Shown in pieces: positions 36,636 through 46,435 of a stretch of 64,000 bases of DNA (its first letter is position 1; each line of letters begins with the position of its first letter). Below the pieces are notes generated by a model. That model was not told the DNA's origin. It did not search any database and saw only the letters and a program-made list of their open reading frames with translations. The DNA is from Calothrix sp. NIES-3974 (GTDB taxonomy: Bacteria; Cyanobacteriota; Cyanobacteriia; Cyanobacteriales; Nostocaceae). The stretch covers positions 3,844,001 through 3,908,000 of the forward strand of contig NZ_AP018254.1 of the NCBI RefSeq assembly GCF_002368395.1, read 5' to 3'. The translations under genes and the position numbers were made by a program.

Positions 36636-37976
36636 ATGTCTAACACTCAACGTAGTCAATGGGATATCGGTAGATTTGTCCAAACCCTTTCTTACTTCGA
36701 GGTGATTCCTGCACTCAATTGGATTCAAAACCTAATTACAGGTAAGTCGGGTGATAATATCAAAAAGCCTGATGGAGCAAAACAAGTGGGTGTAATTTTA
36801 GTAATTGGTGCAACCAGTGACCTGGGTAAATGTGTTGTCCAAGAGTTAGTATCCCAAGGTTATCCGACTCGGTGTGTTGTGGAAAATATTGCAACTGCTA
36901 GGGATATCCTAGGTCAGGAACCGGAATTAGTTGTGGCAAACACCAGTGATATTACCTCTTTTACACCCCTAGTTTTGAATAATATCAGAGCTATAATTTA
37001 CTGCGACGAGAAAAATCTCCCCAGTCAACAGTTGGAAAACTTGCTGAATATTGCTCAACAATCCTTACCTACTCCCGGTTGTTTAACTCTGTTTGATTTT
37101 ACCAATCCCTCAATAGAACTCAAACAGGTGTGGGGTGCTGTTGATGATGTGGTCATGGGGGGTGTTAGTCAAAGCAATCTACAAATTACCCCGGAGGGTG
37201 GATTATTTGCTGGTTACGTGTCAACGGCTAATTCTGGTGGTTTTGCATCGGTACGTAGTCGGAATTTTTCTCCTCCCTTTGATTTATCCAACTATGCAGG
37301 GATACAACTACGTGTTAAAGGTGATGGACAACGCTACAAGTTTCTATTACGTAGTCAAACCCAGTGGGACGGAATGGCTTATAGTTATTCCTTTGATACG
37401 GTTGCAGATACCTGGATTGATGTAAAAATCCCTTTTTCTGGGTTTACACCGGTCTTTCGTGCTAAAACTGTTACCAATGCCCCACCCCTATCTACTCAAG
37501 AAATCTGTTCTTTACAGCTAATGTTGAGTAAATTTGAATACGACGGTCAACTCAATCCTAACTTTACCCCTGGCGGTTTTGCCCTACATGTGGAATCAAT
37601 TTCCGCCTACGGTGGTTTGCACTTTCCCCAGTTTATCCTGGTCACGGAACCGTCTACAACCGCACCAGTAAACATAATTCGTAATAGTCATATCCCTTAC
37701 ACGCTTATTTACCCTGGATTCCTGACAAATGACCGTGGTGGTAAAGAAATAATTTTGACTCAGAATCATCAATTAAATACCCCATCTAGCAACGGGGAAA
37801 TCCAGGAATTATCACAAAAAACCATTAGTCGAGCAGATTTAGCACTAGTCTGTGTTAATGCTTTACATACTTCCCAAGCTCACAATCGAACCGTCACAGT
37901 TTATACCACTGATAATCCAGCTAGGGAGGTAAATTGGCAAGAGATGTTTGTGCATTTAATTAAGGATAGGGAGTAA
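36636..37976 (+). CDS. Atypical SDR plus CIA30 domain protein (HCF173-like)
   Basis: This 446-aa protein joins an NAD(P)-binding Rossmann domain (GVILVIGATSDLGKCVVQEL, about 51-70) to a CIA30 domain (about 155-310; WGAVDDVVMGGVSQSNLQI, SGGFASVRSRNFSPPFDLSN, GDGQRYKFLLR). A C-terminal SDR segment follows (IPYTLIYPGFL). The CIA30 domain appears inserted within the SDR. Plant HCF173, which promotes psbA translation for photosystem II, has this architecture, so a role in photosystem biogenesis is plausible. ATG at 36636; no operon partner. Confidence 0.85.
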   Translation: MSNTQRSQWDIGRFVQTLSYFEVIPALNWIQNLITGKSGDNIKKPDGAKQVGVILVIGATSDLGKCVVQELVSQGYPTRCVVENIATARDILGQEPELVVANTSDITSFTPLVLNNIRAIIYCDEKNLPSQQLENLLNIAQQSLPTPGCLTLFDFTNPSIELKQVWGAVDDVVMGGVSQSNLQITPEGGLFAGYVSTANSGGFASVRSRNFSPPFDLSNYAGIQLRVKGDGQRYKFLLRSQTQWDGMAYSYSFDTVADTWIDVKIPFSGFTPVFRAKTVTNAPPLSTQEICSLQLMLSKFEYDGQLNPNFTPGGFALHVESISAYGGLHFPQFILVTEPSTTAPVNIIRNSHIPYTLIYPGFLTNDRGGKEIILTQNHQLNTPSSNGEIQELSQKTISRADLALVCVNALHTSQAHNRTVTVYTTDNPAREVNWQEMFVHLIKDRE

Positions 37977-38075
37977 AAAGTATCGGATTCATATTTGATT
38001 TCTGTTGGCGTAATCTGCGCTTGCGCTGAAAAACTCCGTGGACTGGAAAAGTTTTTTTCCTACTCCCTACTCCCT

Positions 38076-38103
38076 GTACAAACGACCCGACGGGTCGTCT
38101 CTA
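38076..38103. repeat. GAGACG palindrome, ACCCG core
   Basis: ACGACCCGACGGGTCGT with outer GTACA/TCTCTAC arms, next to CTCCCTACTCCC repeats. Confidence 0.8.
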
Positions 38104-38219
38104 CTCCCTATCCGCACAGATAATTTGAAAAATCACAGAGGATTCCTAATTTATTACTGTGTATTGATTGTGTAAGTCCTGTTTATGTTATCTTTCTATC
38201 TTTTATTATTCCTAACCCC

Positions 38220-39122
38220 ATGTCTCCCACAATAATTAATCACATTTGGCAAGAATTATGGCAAGAATATTTACAGCGTGTTCCCTATGCTCGCACCTAT
38301 GTGAAAATGATTACAGAGAATGGTGGAACAGTCGCTAATGACCATATTGCTTTTCGTTCCCTGCGTTTAAATATTACTGTCAATGGTCATGAATTTAATC
38401 TAGGGATACCTTTTTTAGAGACGATTATTCAGCAATTTGGTTATCAATGTGGAGGAGAGTATTTTTTCCCTACGACCCATCTTTATGCACGTCATTATTA
38501 CCATCCTCAACAGACAGAATTAAATTTACCCAAATTATTTCTCAGTGAATTAATTGTGGATGAGTTACCTGACTACATTCAAAAAATAATTCATCAAAGT
38601 GTTGCGAGTATCTCTCCTAATTACCTAGATAATTATTTACAATTATCTCAATCTTTGCCTTCCCAAACTACCTATAAAAACCTCTTTATCCGTCCTTGGC
38701 AACCACCCTATTTATCCCACATTCATACCGTTAATCAAATTAGTCAATATGGAGCCTGGGTATTGTTACATGGTTATGCAGTTAATCATTTTACTGGCTA
38801 TGTGAACCAGCAAAATACACCCAAATATCCAGATATTCAAACTACTGCCAATGGATTAAAAAAAATGGGTGTACCGATGAAAAATGAGATTGAAGGTAGT
38901 ATTGCAGTCGGATTATGTCAAACTGCAACTCAAGCAGTAAATGAAGACGTAACTGTGATAGATGATATCAACAACCAAGAAATCAAAACTCCTTGGACCT
39001 ATGCTTATTATGAAATTGCCGAACGTTACCATATCCCGAATCAGGTTGGTGACACCCAGCTATTTGACGGTTTTTTAGGTGCGAACGCTCAACATTTGTT
39101 TGAGATGACCAAGAAGATTTAG
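38220..39122 (+). CDS. DUF1338 domain protein (2-oxoadipate dioxygenase-like)
   Basis: A 300-aa protein matching DUF1338, a non-haem iron fold whose studied member converts 2-oxoadipate to D-2-hydroxyglutarate in lysine breakdown. A metal-binding histidine is seen in GGTVANDHIAFRSL (residue about 42), with the second-half HGYAVNHFTGYVN and LFDGFLGANAQHLFEMT. Length is shorter than some bacterial relatives but usual for cyanobacterial ones. The substrate in this organism is unknown. ATG at 38220. Confidence 0.82.
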   Translation: MSPTIINHIWQELWQEYLQRVPYARTYVKMITENGGTVANDHIAFRSLRLNITVNGHEFNLGIPFLETIIQQFGYQCGGEYFFPTTHLYARHYYHPQQTELNLPKLFLSELIVDELPDYIQKIIHQSVASISPNYLDNYLQLSQSLPSQTTYKNLFIRPWQPPYLSHIHTVNQISQYGAWVLLHGYAVNHFTGYVNQQNTPKYPDIQTTANGLKKMGVPMKNEIEGSIAVGLCQTATQAVNEDVTVIDDINNQEIKTPWTYAYYEIAERYHIPNQVGDTQLFDGFLGANAQHLFEMTKKI

Positions 39123-39532
39123 AAAAAGTCTTTCAGCGAGGATAGGTAACAGGGAGTAAGGAATAGTAACTGACACAAAGGTTTACATCGACCCCATCCC
39201 TAATTTAGAATTTAATTAACGTAAGTTCGATGAACCTCACCCTAACTCCTCTCCAGGACGGAGAAGGGCAGAAAAATCCGTAGTTTTAAGCAAAAATATA
39301 TGTTTTCAAAGCCTCTCTCCAAGAGGGGGAAAGGTTTGGAGAGGGGTTATTTGAATTCGTCATAGCGAGCTACGACCCAGGAGTACTCAGATTTAGCGAG
39401 CTACGACCCAGGAGTACTCAGATTTAATGACGTAGCTTGCTTCCCGCGTAGCAGGTATTACAAATTACAAATTACGTACGCGAAGCGTTGCCGTAGGCTA
39501 TTACAAATTACAAATAGGGTGTTCAGAAATAT
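39123..39532. other. Spacer with tandem and short repeats
   Basis: Converging-gene spacer. It contains paired GAGAGG/CCTCTC blocks (39243-39350), a 31-bp tandem duplication at 39364-39425, and TTACAAATTACAAATTAC repeats with a GCGAAGCGTTGCCGTAGGC insert (39458-39520). No gene. Confidence 0.55.
39364..39425. repeat. 31-bp perfect tandem duplication
   Basis: Two adjacent identical copies of a unit beginning AGCGAGCTACGACCCAGGAG (39364-39394 and 39395-39425). Confidence 0.9.
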
Positions 39533-40123
39533 TTACCTACCCCGAAGAACTTTATCGATTTGTGCATACAAACACTCCAAATCAGATAAATTATCTAAAA
39601 CAACATCCGCTTTTTTAATCTTTTCCGAAAGAGGAAATTGACTATTAATTCTGGCTTGTGCTTGTTCCCGATTCAAACCATTCCGTTGCATCAACCTTTG
39701 GACTTGCTGTGATTCGAGGCAATTGACCACCCAAATTTCCGTGACGAGGTGAGTCATATTTGCTTCAAATAATAGAGGAATGACTAAAATAATAATTTGG
39801 TGATGGGAATAATCGGAAATTGCCGTAATTAAACTTTGTTCTACAAACGGATGGATTTGTGCTTCTAACCATTGGCGCTCAACGGGGTTTTTAAAAACTA
39901 TTTCCCCTAACTTAGCTCGATTTAAATTTCCATCTGCTAATAAAATATCTGCACCATAACGATTAATAATAGCTTTTAAAATCGGTGAACCAACTTCTAC
40001 AGCTTTCCTGGCATAAATATCCGCATCTAAAATAGGTAGCTGATATTTTTCCTGTAGGTATTGAGAAACCGTCGTTTTCCCACAGGCGATTCCCCCTGTT
40101 AGACCGATAATACGCTGGTTCAT
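39533..40123 (-). CDS. coaE: Dephospho-CoA kinase
   Basis: A 196-aa kinase that phosphorylates dephospho-CoA in the last step of CoA synthesis. Walker A GLTGGIACGKTTVSQYL (7-23), DADIYARKAVE (about 35-45) and VIPLLFEANM are family features. The open frame extends to 40180, but the ATG at 40123 (MNQRIIGLTGGIACGK) gives the normal N-terminus. Followed upstream by a palindrome at 40211-40247. Confidence 0.95.
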   Translation of the reverse strand: MNQRIIGLTGGIACGKTTVSQYLQEKYQLPILDADIYARKAVEVGSPILKAIINRYGADILLADGNLNRAKLGEIVFKNPVERQWLEAQIHPFVEQSLITAISDYSHHQIIILVIPLLFEANMTHLVTEIWVVNCLESQQVQRLMQRNGLNREQAQARINSQFPLSEKIKKADVVLDNLSDLECLYAQIDKVLRGR

Positions 40124-40210
40124 GAAATTTTTCTCGCCCAATTTACCATTGTTAATGTTTTTTGGCGTTGTTGAATACAAATATGTATGATTTGAATTGA
40201 AAATTTTACA

Positions 40211-40247
40211 TTCTGTAGACGTAGCAATGCTACGTCTCTACAGAATA
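40211..40247. repeat. GAGACG palindrome, TAG-CTA core, extended arms
   Basis: GTAGACGTAGC-AAT-GCTACGTCTCTAC with outer ATTCT/AGAAT arms. Confidence 0.8.
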
Positions 40248-40278
40248 CGATAATTTTGATTTGCATCCTCTCTTGAAA

Positions 40279-41901
40279 TTAGTTTTCCTCCACCCATTTA
40301 ATAATTGCTTGAGCTAATCCATCAATAGTATGTTCCTGTGCTTCAATATCCACATGTCCTAGTAAGGATTTACAAGCATCAGAAGTTTGGGGACCGATGG
40401 AAGCGATACAAATACCCTCCAACCAATTACTCAAATTAGAGGTAACTTGTGGATCGGGTTCGCCAAATACCTGTGCTGCTAATTTACAGAAAAATTGCAC
40501 TGTTTTGGAACTGGCAAAGGTAATAATATCGACTTCCCCACTTTGTAAAGCTAACTCGGCAGAGGGGGGAATTGTCTTTGGACAGCAGGATTGGTAGGCG
40601 GCAACTTCCGTGATATCCGCATTTTTATTTGTAAACTCTTTAACTAAAACCTCCCGACCACCACTTTCCACACGGGGAAAGAGGATTTTCTGACCTGCTA
40701 AATCCTCGGGAAAATTTGCCACCAGGGAATCAGCAATAAAGTTGGGGGGGATAAAATCGGGTGTAATGCCGTGTTGTTGGAGAGATTCGGCGGTTTTTTC
40801 ACCGACTACGGCAATTTTGATCCCACTTAAAACCCGTGCGTCCTTTCCTTGAGCAAATAGACGCTCGAAGAAATATTCTACTCCATTGGTAGAAGTGAGG
40901 ATTAACCAATTATAGGTATCTAAAGAAGCGATCGCATTATCCAATTCCTGCCAACTAGAAGGAGGACCGATTTCTAATGCAGGCATTTCAATGACATTGG
41001 CACCAGCTTGAGACAAAAGATCACAAAAGCGATGGGATTGTCCCACCGAACGCGTTACCAAGATATTTTTACCAGCCAGGGGTAAAGGGGTCTGAACCGA
41101 GTGTGCAGATTGATAAGTGGAGGTACTAAACATCTTTTTTCCGGATAAAGAGCTTATACTATCAATGTTGGGCAGACAAATATTACTAGTTTGCAAGAAT
41201 TCCCGCAGTCTTACAACCTCCCCAATGATGATTACTGCTGGAGATATAGAAATACCTGCCGTATCCTCTAGGATAGTTTCCAATGTACCGACCCAAACCT
41301 GTTGCTGTAATGTTCCAGCCCGGTGAATAATTGCTATTGGTGTAGAGCGCGATCGCCCGTAGCGAAACAGTCGATATATAACTTCCGGTAGATTTTTTCC
41401 TCCCATCAACACCACTAAGGTCTCTACCTGCGATAGTGATTCCCAATCCAAAATATCCGGGTCATGGGCTGTAACTACTGCAAACCCACGACTCAAAACC
41501 GGATCAGTCAGGGGAATACCTGCCAACAAAGGAGCTGCTAATGCCGAAGAAATTCCCGGTACAACTGCAAATTGACAATTAGCAGCCTTCAAGGCGGTAA
41601 TTTCGGCTGTAGAGCGACCAAAAATAAACGGATCTCCCGCCTTCAAACGAACGACTAACTTACCTGCTTGGCAATTTTGAACCAAAATCCGATTGATTTC
41701 CGTCTGGGGTGTGCTAGGTTTACCTCCCCGTTTCCCAACATCAATCAATTGACAGTTCTTGGGAGCAAGTTCTAACAATTGGCTATCAACTAAGGCATCG
41801 TAAACTAGTACCTCTGCTTGGGTCAGTAATTCCGCAGCTAGCAAAGTTAAATAGGCCACATTACCCGGACCAGCCCCCACTAGATATACTTTTCCCTCCA
41901 T
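40279..41901 (-). CDS. cobA-hemD: Uroporphyrinogen-III C-methyltransferase / uroporphyrinogen-III synthase fusion
   Basis: A 540-aa two-domain enzyme of tetrapyrrole synthesis. Residues 1-245 are the SAM uroporphyrinogen-III methyltransferase (KVYLVGAGPGNVAYLTLLAA, LVVRLKAGDPFIFGR, PGISSALAAPLLAGIPLT). Residues about 275-535 are uroporphyrinogen-III synthase (GKNILVTRSVGQSHRFCDLL, NWLILTSTNGVEYFFERL, DIITFASSKTVQFF). HemD closes hydroxymethylbilane to uroporphyrinogen III and CobA takes it toward sirohaem and cobalamin, so the fusion links the branch point. ATG at 41901; no partner genes nearby. Confidence 0.94.
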   Translation of the reverse strand: MEGKVYLVGAGPGNVAYLTLLAAELLTQAEVLVYDALVDSQLLELAPKNCQLIDVGKRGGKPSTPQTEINRILVQNCQAGKLVVRLKAGDPFIFGRSTAEITALKAANCQFAVVPGISSALAAPLLAGIPLTDPVLSRGFAVVTAHDPDILDWESLSQVETLVVLMGGKNLPEVIYRLFRYGRSRSTPIAIIHRAGTLQQQVWVGTLETILEDTAGISISPAVIIIGEVVRLREFLQTSNICLPNIDSISSLSGKKMFSTSTYQSAHSVQTPLPLAGKNILVTRSVGQSHRFCDLLSQAGANVIEMPALEIGPPSSWQELDNAIASLDTYNWLILTSTNGVEYFFERLFAQGKDARVLSGIKIAVVGEKTAESLQQHGITPDFIPPNFIADSLVANFPEDLAGQKILFPRVESGGREVLVKEFTNKNADITEVAAYQSCCPKTIPPSAELALQSGEVDIITFASSKTVQFFCKLAAQVFGEPDPQVTSNLSNWLEGICIASIGPQTSDACKSLLGHVDIEAQEHTIDGLAQAIIKWVEEN

Positions 41902-42783
41902 CTGTAACTCCCGGAATTTCCCACTTTTATTGCAAGCGGTTAGCTATTAGTCATCAGCTATCTAACCGAACCCAAGGGCATTTTGACAATTTGGAAAGTC
42001 CAATTTCTAACTGTTTTTAGTATATCCAGAATTATCAGCATTGAATCTGTCCACAAACCTAGTTTAATGCAGAGGGAGTGAGGAGTAGTGAGTCGGGAGT
42101 GGGAGCTATTTTCTTGTTTGGTTGTGTACAAATGACATGGCGAACTCACTTAAAAGTGATTAGGGGGTGAGGAAGCAAGGAAAAACACTTTCCCCGGATT
42201 TCTCACAAACTCCTAAAGCTTTCAGTGAGTAGGGAGCGGGGAGTAGGGAGTAGTAGGAAAATTAACCTATTACTCAAGGCTTATCACTCCCTTGTGAGAC
42301 ATGTAGGTTTCATGGGTTCTTGTGTATGCAGTACATGATGGCTATTGTGAGAAGATATATGGTACAGGATGAACATCAAATCGGCTTAATAGAAATTATT
42401 ATTAATATTGTGTTAGGAATATAAATCAATAATTAACCGAAAAACTCCGCAAAATAGTAAGTCAAGGATACAAATCGAGAACAGATAGGCAAATATGAAA
42501 AAAATATTAACTGAAGTTTTTTGGCAAAAAAAATGATATATTAAACACATATTGAGGGAAACTGTGCGTTTAAAACTCTTCCATAACCAGATTTAGCTAT
42601 CTATTTATCATTTTTTCAGCTTGTGTATTTATCCGAGCCAGTCGAAAGAATGTTTTTGTGGTCAGGGGTAAGAGGGGAGAAATCTCGTTCCAGGCGAATA
42701 GATTTGTAGATTGCAGCGTTCAAGTCTCGATGAGAGGAGCATATTATTTCTATTCCCTGACTTGAAAGCGAGTCGGGAGTAGG

Positions 42784-42801
42784 GACGACCTGGTAGGTCG
42801 T
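42784..42801. repeat. GAGACG-family palindrome, ACC core (decayed)
   Basis: GACGACCTGGTAGGTCGT, next to GGGAGTAGG repeats. Confidence 0.65.
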
Positions 42802-43417
42802 GTTCAGGGGAACAGAGAGTAGAAGAAAGTCCCTGTTATCGATTTTTTGATGTTAGCAGTACATGTAGTCTACCCATCCCGATTCCTAATAGTTTGGAAG
42901 TTGGTCGAGTACTAGGTTGCTGATGAGTACTAAAGATTGTTTGTTTAAAAAACTTAAAATAAAGCTGTAAACCCTTTACCGGTAAGGATTTGCGGTGAGT
43001 ACAGAAAAACTTGAATCTGGTTCCTTAAATACTTGTACTACTCCTCAATAATGCAAGTACCCCTTCCCATAATTTTTTTTTAGATTTATAAAATAGTTGC
43101 AATGACGAGATTGCAGACTTGAGTACAAAACTTAATCAAATCAATAAATTCTATTCCAGCAGAATTTTGGGGTGGTGATTTTTCCGGTTGCTATAAAACA
43201 TATATCGCCAATCACTTACAGCGCTTCCGAGAAATCAAATATTAAGTTTGATATCGAAACAGCGCATCGGAGTGAGTGGAGGGATGAGATAGCAATATAG
43301 GACTGTGGTGAGGTGAAAAAAAGGGCTAAAAAGTTATCTGATAACGATTTTGTAGTTGCAGAAAAATTGTCAGCAGATGACAGATTTAGTCTATTTTTAG
43401 TCCTGATAATAATTTTG

Positions 43418-43440
43418 TAGAGACGTAGCGTTGCTACGTC
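43418..43440. repeat. GAGACG palindrome, TAG-CTA core
   Basis: GTAGAGACGTAGC-GTT-GCTACGTC, ending about 30 nt before the recombinase start. Confidence 0.8.
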
Positions 43441-43469
43441 TAATATTCTGGATTTTCTAGCAAGGGAAA

Positions 43470-44792
43470 ATGACACCAAGAAAAATTGAACAAAACCACT
43501 ACACAGAAAAAATCCATCAAGCATTAACACAAGCTAACGAGCGACTCAAGCAAACAAATACAAAAGTCCAGATATTACAACAAGGAAAATGTTTGCAATT
43601 GAGAGCAACATTACCACTTAAACCGGGTCATCAAGATAAAAAAGGTACGGGAACAAAACAATATAAAATAAGTTTAGGTATTCCGGCAAATTTAGAAGGA
43701 ATCAAAACTGCTGAACAGGAAGCAAACGAATTAGGTCGATTGATTTCCCGACAAATATTTGTTTGGAATGATAAATATTTAGGAAAACAAGCCGGTAAAC
43801 CCAAATATCAGCAAATAGGTGAACTAATAGCAAATTTTGAATCCAAATATTTTGAAGCGAGGAAACGCGATCGCAAATCTGAATCGACTTTTATTAATTA
43901 TTTAACTCCGTTAAAAAAATATTTCCCTAGGGATTTAATCATTAGTGAAGTGAATATTATTCCAGTATTAAAATCCATTGACTCCGAATCCAGTAAACGA
44001 GCAGCCAAACAAGCAATAAGCGCCTTGTTAACAGCCTTTGAAATTAATAGCGAATTTCTCCAAAAAATTAAAATTAGTGAACAGAAAAAACCACGCCATA
44101 TTCCCAATGATAGTCAAATTGTGAGTGGATATTATAAATTTAATGAATATGCGGAAAATAAAAAATATTCAGGAAAACCTCAAGATGTTGATAACTGGTT
44201 AATGTGGAGATTTTGTTATGGGATGATAGCCGTATTCGGTTTACGTCCCCAGGAAATAATTATTAATCCGGATATTAATTGGTGGTTATCCAGCACAAAT
44301 ATCCATAATACCTGGAAAGTTGATCAAGATTGTAAAACTAGTTCTAGAGAATGTTTACCATTGTACCCCGAATGGATTGAATTATTTGATTTAAAAAATC
44401 CTCGCTACCTGCAAATGTTGCAAACTTACAGTGCAGATAAAACCACCCAAGTAAAAGTCAAATCAGCCGTTAAATCCCTTGGACGCTTCTTTCATAAAGT
44501 TGGCTTAAATTTTGTTGCTTACGACCTCCGTCATGCATGGGCTATTCGCGCTCATTTAATGGGAATTCCCATCAAAGCCGCAGCCGATAATTTAGGACAT
44601 AGCGTGCAAATTCACACCCAAACCTATCAACGTTGGTTTTCCCTAGATAACCGCAAAAAAGCCATCGATGAAGCCAGATTTAAACAAAGTAAAATTGAAC
44701 AATTAGAAGCAAGAATTCTGCAATTAGAATTAGAAAATGAAAAATTAAAAATTGAACTGGAAAGACACCATTTACGAGCTATTCATTTGTAA
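43470..44792 (+). CDS. Tyrosine site-specific recombinase, XisA/XisC-like
   Basis: A 440-aa recombinase. The N-terminal part (KCLQLRATLPLKPGHQDKKG, GTKQYKISLGIPANLEGIKT) is an arm/core-binding region. The catalytic domain has box I arginine in AVFGLRPQEI, box II AYDLRHAWAIRAHLMG, LGHS, and the nucleophile tyrosine in TQTYQRWF. Box II normally reads HxLRH; here the first histidine is tyrosine (YDLR). From memory, YxxR in place of HxxR marks the XisA and XisC heterocyst recombinases. A C-terminal coiled coil (KIEQLEARILQLELENEKLK) is unusual. It could also be the integrase of an unrelated island. ATG at 43470. Confidence 0.85.
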   Translation: MTPRKIEQNHYTEKIHQALTQANERLKQTNTKVQILQQGKCLQLRATLPLKPGHQDKKGTGTKQYKISLGIPANLEGIKTAEQEANELGRLISRQIFVWNDKYLGKQAGKPKYQQIGELIANFESKYFEARKRDRKSESTFINYLTPLKKYFPRDLIISEVNIIPVLKSIDSESSKRAAKQAISALLTAFEINSEFLQKIKISEQKKPRHIPNDSQIVSGYYKFNEYAENKKYSGKPQDVDNWLMWRFCYGMIAVFGLRPQEIIINPDINWWLSSTNIHNTWKVDQDCKTSSRECLPLYPEWIELFDLKNPRYLQMLQTYSADKTTQVKVKSAVKSLGRFFHKVGLNFVAYDLRHAWAIRAHLMGIPIKAAADNLGHSVQIHTQTYQRWFSLDNRKKAIDEARFKQSKIEQLEARILQLELENEKLKIELERHHLRAIHL

Positions 44793-45064
44793 GTATAAGT
44801 CGATTGGGGAGTTAATGCGTTGTCGCAAGTGACGTTGAAGGTGCATCAAACAGTATAAAAAGCGATAAGATATAAGTAAGAACCAATTTATTTTATCGCT
44901 AACTTACCAGAGCGCGATCGCAATCGATACGTAATACCGTTTTACCTTGGAGTTGAGACATTTAGGGAAGCTTTCGGAAGCAGGGGAGCAGGGTCAGAAA
45001 ATGTATCAAAATTTGAGTAAAACGATATAAAAGCTAAAATAAAAGCTAGAGGAGGAATAACACC

Positions 45065-45664
45065 ATGTCCTACAGTGATTTTAATTTAGCTAAAGTTACC
45101 AAAGAATTCGGCTTAAGGGTAAAGGATAATTTTCGTATGTACTCGCATATTTCCGAAGTTGTTCCTAGCGATTTTCTCACGCAAACAATTGAGCAAAATA
45201 TGCCGTTAGCAATTGCCAGTAATACCGAAAAAGCTCGTTCGGAAATGATTATTTCACCTATTTTAATTGAGTTCCGTAGACAAAAAAACAATCAAATATC
45301 CTTATTTTCTGGAATTGACTTTAGCGTCGATAATGAACTTGGTTTAAATGGAAATTGTGACTTTATTATTAGTCGTTCTCCAGAGCTATTAATTTTAAGT
45401 TCTCCTGTGGTGATAATTGTTGAAGCCAAAAAGGAAAATATCAATGGTGGCTTAGGACAGTGTGTCGCAGAAATGCTAGCAGCGAGAATTTTCAATCAAC
45501 GAGAAGGTAATAATATTTCCATAATTTATGGAGCTGTGACATCGGGTACTAACTGGCGTTTTTTACAACTAGAAGGAGATAATATTAATATTGATTTAGA
45601 TGAATATTATTTAAGCGATATTAAAAAAATACTAGGGATTTTAAATAGTTATATTCAAGATTGA
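45065..45664 (+). CDS. Conserved cyanobacterial protein with PD-(D/E)XK-like motif
   Basis: A 199-aa protein containing [41 protein letters not shown], and [20 protein letters not shown]. The D...EAK arrangement (D in GNCDF, E and K in VEAKK) followed by a conserved glutamine fits a restriction-endonuclease-like fold. The start is well supported by GAGGAGGAAT 8 nt upstream. It lies just after the recombinase, and a broken paralogue follows directly. Function unknown; cargo or defence roles are possible. Confidence 0.75.
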   Translation: MSYSDFNLAKVTKEFGLRVKDNFRMYSHISEVVPSDFLTQTIEQNMPLAIASNTEKARSEMIISPILIEFRRQKNNQISLFSGIDFSVDNELGLNGNCDFIISRSPELLILSSPVVIIVEAKKENINGGLGQCVAEMLAARIFNQREGNNISIIYGAVTSGTNWRFLQLEGDNINIDLDEYYLSDIKKILGILNSYIQD

Positions 45665-45863
45665 TTTTCATTTGTTAATAAAATAGTGGCTGCATAAATA
45701 TTTAACGAGTAAACCAGTTTTGACGGCGACCAGTAGTGGGAATTTTAGTGAAATTTACACTTTGTTATATAGTATAGTTATGTAGGGAATTTAGCTGAAT
45801 TACACCGCAATACAGTTAAATGTCAATAATTACCGCGATACATTGCGGGATACGCCAACTTTC

Positions 45864-46403
45864 TTAAGCGCGATCGCACCAATTCCACCTAGTCCTCACC
45901 TCGCTAATTTCTTAAGTAAATATCTCCCCCTTGCACTTACTCTCAATACAGAAAAAGCTCGTTCAGAAACGCTCATATGTCCTATATTATTAGAAGTAAA
46001 AGAAATTATTTAACAACGACAAAACCAACCAGGAATCAGCCTATTTTCGGGAAATGATTTTTCTGTCGATCCCAGTGTTGGTCTTAACGGAATTTGTGAT
46101 TTTTTGTTAAGTCTTTCATCGGAACAATTATTTATCGAAGCTCCCGTCATTACAATTGTAGAAGCCAAACGGGAAGATTTAAACGCGGGGTTAGGACAAT
46201 GTGTTGCCGAAATGATCGCTGCACAAAGGTTTAACGAGCAAAACCAAAAATCTATCCCTATAATTTATGGTGCTGTCACCACAGGCGATCGCTGGAAATT
46301 TCTCCGCTTAGAACATCAAGTCGTCACAATTGCCCTACTTGAATATCTTGTCCCACCCGTAGAACAAATTTTAGGTATTCTAGTGTCCATGCTCGAATTA
46401 TGA
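45864..46403 (+). pseudogene. Broken paralogue of the preceding PD-(D/E)XK-like gene
   Basis: Reading frame [39 protein letters not shown], then an in-frame TAA at 46011-46013, then [31 protein letters not shown] and [20 protein letters not shown] to a stop at 46403. It aligns along its length with residues 45-199 of the gene at 45065. The N-terminal 40 or so residues are not recognisable. The part after the stop could still be made from a TTG at 46104 (99 aa). Confidence 0.8.
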
Positions 46404-46435
46404 TTCCAATAGTAAACTGGATGAAAATTTATCAA

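Larger units (their letters stand above)
41902..43469. other. 1.57-kb gene-free, repeat-rich region at edge of accessory island
   Basis: No gene I can support on either strand. It carries GGGAGTAGGGAG-type repeats (42230-42257), the TTTCTTGTTTGGTTGTG...GACATGGCG module (42108-42143), an ACGACCTGGTAGGTCGT palindrome (42784-42801), a CAGTACATGTAGTCTAC module (42860-42876), and a TAG-CTA palindrome just before the recombinase (43418-43440). The A/T-rich 42340-42640 stretch resembles none of these. Confidence 0.55.

Noticed and set aside
39364-39425. Two 31-bp repeats considered as a CRISPR array
   Set aside because: The copies are directly adjacent with no spacer and there are only two; no cas gene is in the window.
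43216-43530. A minus-strand 104-codon frame overlapping the recombinase start
   Set aside because: It is the antisense of the recombinase 5' end and a palindrome, with no protein-like pattern.
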